In this document: positions 10,086 through 19,645 of the stretch, piece after piece
Numbering within the stretch: the stretch's first letter is position 1
How the letters are laid out: the number at the start of each line of letters is the position of its first letter
NCBI GenBank assembly: GCA_000151295.1
Contig: GG745354.1
Coordinates: 391,269-426,953, forward strand
DNA length: 35,685 nucleotides
Reading direction: 5' to 3'
DNA from: Allomyces macrogynus ATCC 38327
Lineage: Eukaryota; Blastocladiomycota; Blastocladiomycetes; Blastocladiales; Blastocladiaceae
The notes under the pieces: model-generated
What the model saw: the letters and a program-made list of their open reading frames with translations, nothing else
Told to the model about the DNA's origin: nothing
The model's database searches: none
Position numbers and translations under genes: made by a program

Positions 10086-10753
10086 GTCAAGGCCGCGGTC
10101 GTCTCATACCGGTCGGCGCGCAGCGCGTGGCGATTGCGTGTCGTTCCATGGCACGGCGCAGATGCTATTGTTGCCGCAGTTGGGGATCGTGGTGTTGGAG
10201 CCGCTCGATACGGTACGATCTGGCCGACACGGTTTGCTGCTCTCGGACACGGATTCTCACTTCTTGATCTCGTCCATGGTCGGGCAAGGACCCCGGCCGT
10301 GTCATCAAACTCGCGCACGTCACGCGCGTCGTCGGAGACCCCTGCGCGTCCGACACGTCGTCGCCCGCCGCGTCCACCACGGGCAGCGGTGCCGACCAGT
10401 CCACCGCGCGACTGCACGTGGTTCTCGCCACGGGCGATATTCTGGACGTGATGCTCGCGGGTGGCGCGGCCGCGCAGGTCGAGTGGGTCGATGCGCTCGA
10501 CGCAGTGCGACGGAACGGCGGGAGATCTACCTCAGCAATCCTGCCGGCGCCGCCGGTCCCGCCGTCCAGTGGCTGGACGCTGAAGCGCGTGGCAACGGCC
10601 CGTGACTGGTTCGACAAGGAGTCGTGTGCCGAGCGCGGTTCGGTCGTTGACGGGCGCGACGATTTCGCCAAATCCAGGGGCTTAAGCGCCGGCGGTTCCG
10701 CCGTTAGGAGGGGGGGGGGGGGGGGGGGCGCGGGACTCGCCATGATCAACTAG
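10086..10753 (+). pseudogene. Out-of-frame PH-like cytoplasmic tail of the receptor
   Basis: Coding character continues past the TAA at 10083. The receptor frame reads on as VKAAVVSYRSARSAWR, jumps one base near 10131 to CVSFHGTAQMLLLPQLGIVV and LLLSDTDSHFLISSMV, then jumps again near 10280 to PGRVIKLAHVTRVVGDP, ARLHVVLATGDILDVML and AAQVEWVDALDAVRRN, ending at TAG 10751-10753. The alternation of beta-like strands and the final helix with a conserved-looking tryptophan (EWVDALDAV) resembles a pleckstrin-homology fold. I infer that the intact protein had a PH-like tail after the seventh helix. The frame changes could be sequence errors, undetected micro-introns or real decay. The TAA at 10083 could also be the true stop, with this a separate degraded gene. 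Confidence 0.5.
10710..10728. repeat. Poly-G tract, 19 bases
   Basis: An uninterrupted run of 19 G lies at the end of the PH-like region, in a segment coding for a Gly run in that frame. Such tracts are slippage- and sequencing-error-prone. Confidence 0.9.
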
Positions 10754-10784
10754 GCCATCACGGCGCGCGACTTGACGTATTTTA

Positions 10785-10945
10785 GGGGTAGCAGTGGATA
10801 TAATTTGAGCGTAGAGGCCTTGCATATCGTACCTATTGGCCAGCACGAAAAGGGCAAGGCCGTCGGCGCCGCTTTCCTCAATACGCTGGGCCGTGGTCAG
10901 AACAAAGTTACGCGGCTCGCTTCCTATTTCTCCATGGAGCGCAAC
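10785..10945 (-). pseudogene. Possible BTB/POZ C-terminal fragment (relic)
   Basis: The minus strand translates to a stretch including RNFVLTTAQRIEESGADG, LALFVLANRYDMQGLYAQ and STATPKI. The ALFVLANRYDM..LYAQ pattern resembles the end of a BTB/POZ domain (leucine-rich helix, then ANRYDL-type turn). Flanking translation in the same frame is low-complexity arginine or proline sequence, and I find no start codon or partner exon. It is most likely a degraded fragment; chance resemblance cannot be excluded. Confidence 0.22.
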
Positions 10946-10948
10946 CGT

Positions 10949-10973
10949 CAGCGGCAACGGCAACGGCAACGGC
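10949..10973. repeat. Short hexanucleotide repeat (CGGCAA)
   Basis: Three tandem CGGCAA-type units sit in the intergenic stretch between the receptor tail and the next gene. Confidence 0.6.
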
Positions 10974-11319
10974 ACGACGAGAACGACACGAGATCGACGA
11001 TGACGGCGGCGGGGCGGACGGAGGTCATGACTTTGAGCGTTCCGGCGCGGCGTGCTTCCCGCTTCTCGCCGAGGAGGAATGAAAATGTCAGGTGGCGATG
11101 GAGTGGAGCTGCTCGTCAATAACGGGCGACCACCCCCAAGCAAATCTGCCAGCGACCACCAGGCCTCCACGATCACAACCAAGAACGACCACGACCACCC
11201 ACTGGTTGGCCCGTGACAACAACGACCACCACCCAACCCTTGTGCGCACCATACACGGCTGATCAACTCAGTGCCGGCGCACCGATCGTTCTGCACGCCC
11301 TGATCGACCATTGGCGGCC

Positions 11320-13646
11320 ATGTCGACAAGCAGTCCACAACAGCAGCCCGTTGCGATGGCGCCGCTCCCGCCACCACCACCAAGGCTCGCGTCGGCACGA
11401 AGCAACGCGCGGATCGGACCCGCGCGCACGCAGAATCCAGCGTCGCACCCGCCCACGCACGATGCGCCGAGTGCCGCGCACGATGCGGGCGACAAGCCCG
11501 TGCAGCGACCCGTGACGGCACGACAGGTTGCGCACGACAACGTGGTCATGTCGTTTGACCCGTACCTCGACACGAGCAGTCTCGACGAGTCGACGCAGTT
11601 CAGTACCGACGGCACGCCCTCTGCCCGGCCCGCAGACCGATATCATCGCAGTACCGGCCGTGCAGCAAGCCCGGCGTCGTCGCGCACGAGTCGAGGGCGC
11701 AGCGAGCCGCCGCGGTCGGTGCGATCGACGACGGCCATCCATGTGGCGAGCAGCGAAGACTCGGCCGCGGCCACGGCACTCGTCGCGCTCCAGGCGCTCA
11801 TCGAGCACTGTGTCGCTGCGCTCGAAGAGACGTGCCGCACGGTCGTGCGGCTCGAACACGATCTGGCCGCTGTGCGCGCCGATTTGGATGCCGTAAAGGT
11901 TGCGAGTACCGTTTCCCCGCCGCCCGCGACGGAACCTGCATGGCCTGCGCGGCTTGCCGCGCTCGAGGCGCGCGTCGAGCAGCTCGTGCATGACGTGCAG
12001 GCGCCAAGGTCGCCGCGGGCACCAAGACCACGTCGAGCGAGTACGGCGACGCCGTTGAATGCTGATCCGCTCGCACCAGCACCGACGACAGCGCGTGCAC
12101 CGCATCCGTTGTGCCGTGCAGTCACTGCGCCGGCAGAGGACCCGCTTCCGCCACTACCCCCACCGAAGCTGCCGGTGCGCAACGAGGGGCATGCGCCACT
12201 CGCGTTCTCGCCGATCTGGATCTCAGACGACGATACACTGCACACTACGCCGGTGGCGAGCAGTTCGGGGCCAAGTGGACCGGCTGTGTGGACGGTGCCA
12301 GCGGCGGCACCGGCTGTGAGGCACGTCCAGAGACCAGGTGGAGTGGTACGTTGATGCGTTTGCTGAGCCTGTGACGAATCGCTGTGCTGATGCATTTGCG
12401 CTCTGTCCATTGCATAGCTGTCGCCGACGTTCGGCGGTGCTGACCCGTTTCTCGCGCAGATCCCGTCACGCACCGTGAGCCTGCAAATGCCGACGAGCCC
12501 GTCGCCACCGCTCGTGGCTACACCTGCAACGCGGCGTGCGGCCACGTACATGGCTGCTAGTGGTCCCGGAGACGAACCGCTACTGGCCAGTCTCTCGACA
12601 TTCATGCCGTTCCTGATCCACAACGAGCGCGACAGCGGGTCGAGTAACGGGTCGCCGAGTGCGTTCCATCTTGCTTCTTTTTCTGCGATCCAAATCTTTC
12701 GATCTCACTCTCTCTTTTCAATTCTTTAGACGCGTCGCGCCCAACCACGGCATTCACGAGCACGTCCCTCCCACCACGCACCGAATCCAGCCGATCTCTC
12801 TCCGACCGACTCAAGGTCCGCACGGCCTCGCGCATCCCACTTCCAGGCAGCCCCACGGCGCGCGCGGGTCCCTCCGGCCACGTCCAGCGCGCGCCAACGG
12901 CCTCCACCTTGTCCGGAGGCCTTCCAGCCCCGCTCGCACGGTGCACCGACCTGCACCGCGACGCCTCGAGCCTGCATTTACGACTCAGCATGATCGCGCA
13001 GGGCCGGTATGCGCTCGACACCCCGATCCCACCACCGGCCGTGACCTCGCCACCCCCACCGGTCCCCCGCGTTCCCTTCGCCGCAACGGACCCACGCGCC
13101 TCGCTCGCCCCACCGGTCCCCGATCCGCGCACGTCGGCCGCGATCTCTGCCGCAGGTCCGAGTCCCGCGGGAGCGAGTTACTCGGTCGCGCTTACGCCGT
13201 CCTTGCCGACCCCACGTGCGACGCCCGTGATCTCACACCTCGAAGATGTTGAGTTATTGGCGGTCGGCCCGCCCGCGGGGTCGGAACTCGACGGGACCGG
13301 GTGCCCGGATATCCCGTGCATTCCGAAATCGGTGAGGAGACGGCCGAAACCGCCACGGAGTCCGCCAGCGATGGGAGGGGCGAGAAGTCGGTCTCGTGGG
13401 CCGGTGCCGAACGGTGGTGGCGGCGGGTCGCCGACGGGCATGGGGTCGGTCAGGTCGGCAGCGGGGAGCGGGTCGCCGAGGGTGGCGCCAGCGGGATGCA
13501 GCGGGTCGCCGAGACCAGGCGCGGGAGCTGTGTCGCCTCGGCCAGCCGCGGCGGGATCGGCATCAGCGGCGACGGGTGGATCCCCGCGGCCGCGGCGGTT
13601 CGGCGGGCTGCACGCGCTCATGGCGGGCGGCGGTGGGCATGGATGA
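11320..13646 (+). CDS. Ser/Pro/Ala-rich coiled-coil protein, unknown function, 3 exons
   Basis: I do not recognise this gene. Exons are 11320-12345, 12418-12658 and 12730-13646; introns of 72 bp (donor GTACGT) and 71 bp (donor GTGCGT, acceptor TTCTTTAG) join in frame to give 727 residues ending in TGA. Residues about 145-200 form a likely coiled coil (LVALQALIEHCVAALEE, LEHDLAAVRADLDAV) and a second short helix follows at about 207-230 (RLAALEARVEQLVHDV). The rest is disordered. The middle exon has a more conserved look (FGGADPFLAQIPSRTVSLQM and LLASLSTFMPFLIHNERD). Another helical patch, TDLHRDASSLHLRLSMIAQG, lies early in exon 3. The C-terminal quarter is Gly/Ser/Pro/Arg-rich with SPRP-like repeats. 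Good frame-preserving introns argue that it is real. A scaffold or cytoskeletal adaptor is conceivable but unsupported. Confidence 0.7.
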
Positions 13647-14261
13647 CGGTGGCGCGCGGCTCCGCCGCGGAAATGAGCAATCAGGGAGAATTGGTTTCGA
13701 GATGATCTGTGAATGGGAAATCGGGTTTCGTTCGCGAAGCGTAACAACTGGGATGGCGTGAGCATGGTGTATTTGGCATGATTGCGGCCTCGTGCGAGGG
13801 CCGGAGGGTCAATTGTCACAACGGCTGGCATGGTGCAGACTGGGGGAGCACGGTCGGGTGGCAGGGTGGGTGCTGATCGCGCGCGCTCCAGAAATGGAGT
13901 TTGTTAAGCGCGCGATGCCGACCTCACACAATCACATCTGTCATCCTGACAGTGGACACAATTCGCAAGGCGCTCAGACAAGGATTCAAATATCAAACAA
14001 CATGATTGAGTCTCAATACATCGATTAGCAATCCCGACACCGGACGACTTGAGCAATGCGAGCTCCCCCAACTGCCCCCAATCTCTGTAACTTGTTGGCA
14101 TGATGTCTTCATCACAACACTCAACAATCATTGGGTAGAAAATATCGAGGATGCATTCATGGAGGAACGGGCCAAAAGACAGCAGTAGCTGGAGCTGTAA
14201 AACTACCGACTCATTTTCTGCAGAGCATGCAGGTGCATAACACTTTGGGCCAAATCAGCCT
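13647..14261. other. Convergent intergenic with AT-richer island
   Basis: This lies between a plus-strand and a minus-strand gene end. From about 13900 to 14240 base composition is clearly less GC-rich than the surroundings. A short plus-strand open frame at 14006-14188 has no recognisable motif. It may be an intergenic relic of inserted DNA, or simply 3' untranslated sequence. Confidence 0.4.
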
Positions 14262-16517
14262 TTAGAACCCCGTGGCGCGCAGGGACGTGCCGTTGGCCAC
14301 GTCCATGCTGTCACACACCTCGCGAGCGCATGCGTAGTAGCACCGTGCGGCGCGCTCGGTCGTGTCCTTGGCCGCGCCCTTGGCCACGTCCATGCTGTCA
14401 CACACCTCGCGAGCGCATGCGTAGTAGCACCGTGCGGCGCGCTCGGTCGTGTCCTTGGCCGCGCCCTTGGCCACGTCCATGCTGTCACACACCTCGCGAG
14501 CGCATGCGTAGTAGCACCGTGCGGCGCGCTCGGTCGTGTCCTTGGCCGCGCCCTTGGCCACGTCCATGCTGTCACACACCTCGCGAGCGCATGCGTAGTA
14601 GCACCGCGCGGCGCGCTCAGCCGTACCAAGGTGGGTAACGTTGCAGGTGCCCGGGGTCAAGTACAAAGCCAAAAGCTCCGTCTCGGTCGCATGATACTTG
14701 GCGCCCTGTGTACAGGGCACGCGCGCGTCGAGGAACTCCTCGCCATACGTGCGCATCCAAAGCGTCTCGATGGCCTTGCCGCCGTCAGCAATACGCGCCT
14801 CGGACTTGGCATCGTCTGAGTCGTCGTGGTTCATGACACTACCTGTGAGCATGAGCGTGTGCTTGCTGTAGACGGCCGGAAACAGCTGGTGCGTGTGCCA
14901 CGCCAGGTCAATCGCCGTCGTCGGGACCAAGGGCTTGCTTGGGTGCGCGACCGCCATGGCCAAGAACTTTGGGTACTGGACGAGCGCCTCCGTCTGGAAA
15001 TGGTAGACGGCGCTTGGGCCCGACTGCACAAGGTCGGCCATCTTCCGTGAGAAACGGCGCTGGCGGCGCACGGCGCGGACCATGTCCATGGCCCACGGGC
15101 CGTTTATGGCGTCCTTGTGCGCGTGGATGACCATGGCAAAGCGGAGTCGGTTACCGGGCAGGATCAGAGAGTCGGCCGCGCCCTTCATGATCGGGGCCAT
15201 GACCATGTTCTTGACGTCGTCCCAAGTTGCGAGCGTCGGCAGCTTGGAGGAATACTTGACCCACTTGGCCTTGTCAAAGAGCGCGGCGAGGTCAGTCATG
15301 TTGGCGTGGAGCATGGGCTTGGGCTCGCGCGTCTTTGGGTGCGACTGCGTGCCGGCAATGCGCACGACCGGCGCGTGCTTGACCATCGTCAGGAAACGTT
15401 GCACGGCAACATGCTCGGCCATGAATTCGGCCGCACAGTGCGTGCACATGTGCTCCTGGCCGTGCAGACGCAGCGCCGCGTACTCGGGCATGGTCAGCGC
15501 CAGCTCCGACGTGCAAAACGGGCACACGACGCGGCCAATGACCTTGGTCTCGTCCACGTCGGCAGGTGTTATGTCGTAGGGCATATCGGCGGGCATGTTC
15601 TTGGCCCAGAATTGGCGCGAAGCCTCGAGGTCGTCCTTGTTGGTGCCGATCGCGACCTTGGCCTATTTTCACGTCCGGGGCGCATCCGGGGTGTCAGCGC
15701 GAAAAAGATAAATAACAGAGAGCAGTGAGGAGCGGTGTGGTGCATTCGAGGCACGTACCAGGCGCATCAGCGGCAGTGACATGTCATCGAATGTGCTATC
15801 GTACCGGCGCGTCATGTCATCGGCAAAGCGGAGAGGGCTCAGCTGACATGGCCACGGTGATCAGTTCCAGGCACAATTCGCACACTAAGCGGAAACCATC
15901 ACTGCTTGCTTTTTGCAAGCAAATTGGCCAGCGAGTTTCGGCAAGCGAATGTGAACACTATTCCGTACCATGTGCGAATGCCAAAACATGGCCACGTCCA
16001 TTGGCGGGAGTGGTGGGGTCTCAATGAGCGACTTGTCCTTGACGACGGCCTTGGCCAGCGCGTCGAGGAACGCGAGATAGCGCACTTCGGCAGCGCACAG
16101 GAATGCACTTGATGGCCATAAATCGGGTCAAGCGCACAGCATCAGCAAAGTCCACTGCTTCCAACACTGGCGCGCGCTCATGGCAAACCCGCGTCCGCAC
16201 ATCAAACAATACACGTACAGGTCCTTGGCCTCGCTGTCGCCAGTCTGGCGGTGGAACGTCGAGAGCAGCAGGGTGTGGGCGAGCAGAGCATCGCGCGACA
16301 CGGGCTCGGCCGTCTCGGTACCAATCACGTCGACGAGTTTGTTGAGCGCATCCTTGTCGACCGCGTCGCCATTCATGCCGGCCTTCAAAACGGCGGCGTG
16401 AGCGGCGAGAGCCTCGTCCTTGAGAGAAACGGCAACGTCGACGGCGGAGCTCGAGACGTCATCCGCAACTGGCATAGTATAGGCAGGAGCAGTCGAGGCA
16501 ACAGCAGTGGCGGACAT
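14262..16517 (-). CDS. DUF1399 / glycine-rich-domain-like protein with 29-residue repeats, 4 exons
   Basis: Exons are 16517-16156, 16107-15969, 15842-15759 and 15662-14262; introns of 48, 126 and 96 bp keep frame for 661 residues ending in TAA. Family hallmarks are the repeated W-H motifs. PPLPPMDVAMFWHSHM is followed across intron 2 by LSPLRFADDMTRRYD, and TTAIDLAWHTHQLFPAVY occurs near residue 447. Upstream are LLAHTLLLSTFHRQ and AAEVRYLAFLDALAK, also typical. Between the two W-H motifs lie two CxxC pairs about 25 residues apart (VCPFC and MCTHC), a possible zinc ribbon. The C-terminus carries four 29-residue repeats (RAARCYYACAREVCDSMDVA core). Proteins of this family are poorly characterised; plant relatives are linked to stress responses. 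The first intron removes an in-frame TGA at 16128-16130; its donor could also be 10-15 bp earlier. Confidence 0.85.
14291..14625. repeat. Tandem repeat, 87-bp unit, four copies
   Basis: Four head-to-tail copies have a spacing of 87 bp (the same CATGCTGTCACAC start recurs at 14304, 14391, 14478 and 14565). They are nearly identical at DNA level, differing mainly at the outer edges. 87 is a multiple of three, so each unit adds 29 residues to the DUF1399 protein without changing frame. Near-identity implies recent expansion. Confidence 0.92.
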
Positions 16518-17429
16518 GGTCGTGGTTGTTCGGCTTCAGCGTGGATCGGATGCAACACGGCAAGGAGAAAGAGGAAGAAGCAAGTCATCGTCTTTAAATA
16601 TGCCCAGGTCCCATCGTCCACTTTGATTCTGCCTTCGACGAGCAGGGCTTCGCGGAGGCCGCGGCATTTGCTGGCCGACAAGGCACAAATCACCGCTGGT
16701 CGCTAGACGTCGCCAGGCTGGTTTGTTCATGGAAGTGCTTATAAGGAATGTTCTCCGAAGCATGTTCTCCAAAACGCGCATCCCGACCCCATGCGGATCC
16801 TGACGCGTGGCGTTCATTGAGGAAGGTCAGGATCGTGCGCGACTTCAAGCCGGAGGCCATCGAACACTTGGCATCGAAAGGTGGCAACCATCCGACCACG
16901 TGTGCCAGCTCGCGCACTCGACCTGGGCCTGGCGCCACCAACGTCAAGCAAGTCTATGTCGAGCAATCAATCACCGGTTGCTGGGTGTGGTGGAAACTGT
17001 CGTGAACCAGCAGGAAGAGGGGAGGATCGAGGGCCTCGCCGGATTGTCTCATGGTGGGCGGAATTGATGGTTCCGGAATGCTCATGAGATGCGCGCCTCA
17101 TTCCTATTGGTGCAGGCGCAAAAGATGGGTTTTGGCGGACCCCCCTTGCCGCACGACATCTTGGAACAAGGCGCACGGGAGAAGTGGCCCTGGCGTTTCG
17201 AGGTCTGGAACTGTGAACGGTACGCCGCATCACATTTTCTATCAAAGTGCCTGCTGGGCCAGTTGGGCATAAGTGGCGCGTTTGGCAAAACGCGCGCGTG
17301 TTGATGAGGGCAAATGGACTCGGACGACGTGCCCAAGGCCGCAAAACTGTAGATTCATTTCTTGGATCCACAGACCCAGACCACACACCCAAACAAAAGA
17401 AACACACCAAAAGCTAATCTCCTCGCGCA
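16518..17429. other. Intergenic between two minus-strand genes
   Basis: It holds the DUF1399 promoter and the 3' flank of Gpn3. Open frames here are short, mixed and without recognisable domains. Nothing else is supported. Confidence 0.4.
16589..16599 (-). promoter_or_regulatory. TATA-like element of the DUF1399 gene
   Basis: TATTTAAAGA on the minus strand, about 75 bp upstream of the start codon at 16517, inside GC-rich sequence. The position fits a core promoter element with a short leader. Confidence 0.35.
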
Positions 17430-18447
17430 TCAAAACTCGTCGCCGCCGCCGTCTTCTATGTCGAACTCGTCTTTTGGCTCCTCGGGCTCAAGGTCCTCGC
17501 CGTACTGGACGGCGTGATCGATTTGCAAGAGCAACGCGCCAATAGACTCATCGTCAGTGATGTCGAGCGGGATGAACGAGACCATGCTGTACGAGTCGAT
17601 CTGGGGCAACAAATAGGTGGAGAAAGAAATTATGAGTGGGTTGGCTGAAAGCGAATAAAAAACACACCGCGAGCGCAACGTACCAGCTGGGTCACGGCCA
17701 TGTTGAGCCCCTTCCACTTGGACGAGGCCCACTTGCCCTCGCCCTCGGTCCACTCGTCCATGAGCGAGGAGTCGGGCCAGAGGTAGCGCTCGAGTCTGGA
17801 ATCAGGTGCGCGGAAGAGGTCAGGTTCCAGGCAATCGCAGTCCTCGAGTTTTGAGTTGAAGAACCAAAAAACACGAGCCGTGCAGGGTCGATTTGGTCCT
17901 TGATCAGGTCCATTTTCGTGAGCACATTGACGTGCGGGATCTCGAGCTGGACCATGGCCGACATGGCCGACAAGCATCCCGAGAAGAACTTGAATGGGTC
18001 TGTCACAAACGCGGCCTCCATGCAATACACCCCACAAATGGTGAACGCGGCCGACCGGTGCAAGTGCGCGATAATGGTCCGCATGATGGGGAAATGCGTG
18101 TAGAGTTCAATCTGGCCCGGGCAATCGACGATCCAGTACTCGTCGGCGTCCGGGTTGGCGTCGACGCCCATGGCGTCGTCGAGCCAGTCGAGGTTCTCGG
18201 CGAGATACTCCATGCAGTAGACGAGCGCGCCGTTTGGGCCATAGCCAAGCTCGTCGGCCACGTCGGCGAGCGTGATCAGGTCGCGCACGTCGGCCGTGCA
18301 GTCGTATTCAAAGTGCTCGGCGGCCGGGTCGAGGTTGAGCAGCTTGGCGGGGCGGCGCGCTGCTTCGAGGTGCGCCATCAAGGTCGCGCAGTAGGTCGAC
18401 TTGCCGGACCCGGCGGGGCCCATGACGAGCTGGCATTTCCTGCCCAT
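17430..18447 (-). CDS. GPN3: GPN-loop GTPase 3, 3 exons
   Basis: This small GTPase is needed for assembly and nuclear import of RNA polymerase II. Exon 1 is 18447 to 17873 or 17875, exon 2 starts at 17795 or 17788 and ends at 17684, and exon 3 is 17600-17430. The two intron-1 solutions both keep frame and give 285 or 282 residues, matching the family length. Walker A is GPAGSGKST near the N-terminus, followed by LLNLDPAAEHFEYDC. The eponymous GPN loop is in LGYGPNGALVYCMEYL. Also visible are the G3 motif DCPGQIELYTH, the G4-type motif NVLTKMDL, and the C-terminal IDSYSMVSFIPLDITDDESI with QIDHAVQYGED, typical of Gpn3 rather than Gpn1 or Gpn2. The tail is acidic. Stop is TGA. Confidence 0.94.
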
Positions 18448-19645
18448 GTTGGTGCGCGTGGTATGCAGCGATTTGGAGCAGCGTGGAGAGAGTTGAGATT
18501 GCCGGAGGCGATGTGCTCAGCGAGGTCCTCGAGAAAGGATCAGCAATGACGGGGGAGATGTTTACGTAACCACAGAGGCGAAAGAGATGGACGGGCGGGC
18601 GGACACGGCGAAAGTGCTTGGATAACCGTATTTTGTTTTGGGTGAAATGGGTAAAATGGGTAAAATGCGGAGCGCGCCCCGCAAGCTGGCGGTCATGAAC
18701 TCCTCTCCGGTCCACCGGCCGTGGCCGACCACGACGAACCGACACTGAGCTCACGACCCGCGCTGCCGATCGTGTAGCGCCCCGACCGGCTCGCCACTGC
18801 CTGCAAACGCATCAAGACACGCGCAGACCGCAGCTGCCCGCGCGCCAAACGAGGAACGCGGCAAACGAGGAAACCAGTGCCCGACCAGCACGCCAGCTCA
18901 CGCTTTGCCCGCGCTCCCGCCCTGCACGCGCGTCGACGGCCCATTCTCCGAGTCGCCACGCTTGCGCGATCACGATCCGGGCCATTGGCATCCATTGGTC
19001 GGCGCTCGGGGAGCTGTGAGTGCGCTCCCAGACGAGGTGCTTGTGTTGGCACCTGCGACCTGGCTCGCACACGCAACCAACCAAGCGATCACACACCAAC
19101 CTCGCTCGATATCCGCCACTTAGGCCTGACCGACGCGACGAGGAGGCGCCCGACGCCGCTCCGCTACCCGCTGCTGCTGCCGCTGCCGCTGACCGCGGCG
19201 CAAACGGGGCCGCGCGACCATCAACAACGACGACGTTGCTCCTTGCCCACCCAAGGCCGCCGCCACATTGGCGTGCTTTGCCCCCCTGTGGCCCGCTCGG
19301 TAAGTGTCTCCACCCCGTTCTCTCCTTCTCTTCATCTGTCCCCTTGTCCTCGCCTGTTTCTTCTTCTCCTCCTCTTCCGCATGATGCTGCCGCGCGCCGA
19401 CCCGCGCCTGCGCAGCGATCACGCCAGCCGATGGTCATGGTCGGTGGCCACGGCATCCCTTGCTTGCCGCACACGCACTTTGCCCCGCCCCGGACCCTCC
19501 CTGACCCTCCCCACTCCTTCTCCGTTCATCTAGGACCGGCACCAAGCGCCGCTCGCGCCGCCTGACGCTCACGCTCCCGCGCGACCCGCCGCCGTGGCCG
19601 TCGTCTCCCGCGTCAGCGTCCACGGTGCCGACACCCTCGACTGCC
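18448..19645. other. Divergent intergenic Gpn3 / Yak1, with probable 5' leader intron
   Basis: About 1.2 kb lies between the Gpn3 start and the first in-frame ATG of the kinase. A strong donor (TCG|GTAAGT at 19300) and a pyrimidine-rich acceptor (CATCTAG, ending 19533) define a 234-bp candidate intron. The upstream exon has no ATG in the matching frame after an in-frame TGA near 19191. I therefore read it as a leader intron, unless an additional upstream coding exon exists. Confidence 0.45.
18638..18669. repeat. 9-bp tandem repeat, about 3 copies
   Basis: Three consecutive TGGGTAAAA-like units (the first has G for A) lie upstream of Gpn3, in the intergenic region shared with the kinase gene. 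Confidence 0.7.

Larger units (their letters stand above)
10754..11319. other. Intergenic, mostly non-coding
   Basis: Apart from the possible BTB-like fragment and the hexanucleotide repeat, I see no gene. It should contain the promoter of the plus-strand gene beginning at 11320. Confidence 0.4.

Noticed and set aside
14291..14625. CRISPR-like repeat array
   Set aside because: Units are contiguous with no spacers, lie in a coding frame and occur in a eukaryotic gene.
16128..16130. In-frame TGA within the DUF1399 gene
   Set aside because: Removed by a 48-bp intron (16155-16108, donor GTGGAC, acceptor AAG) with a candidate branch site; the join restores WKHAFLCAAEVRYLAFL.
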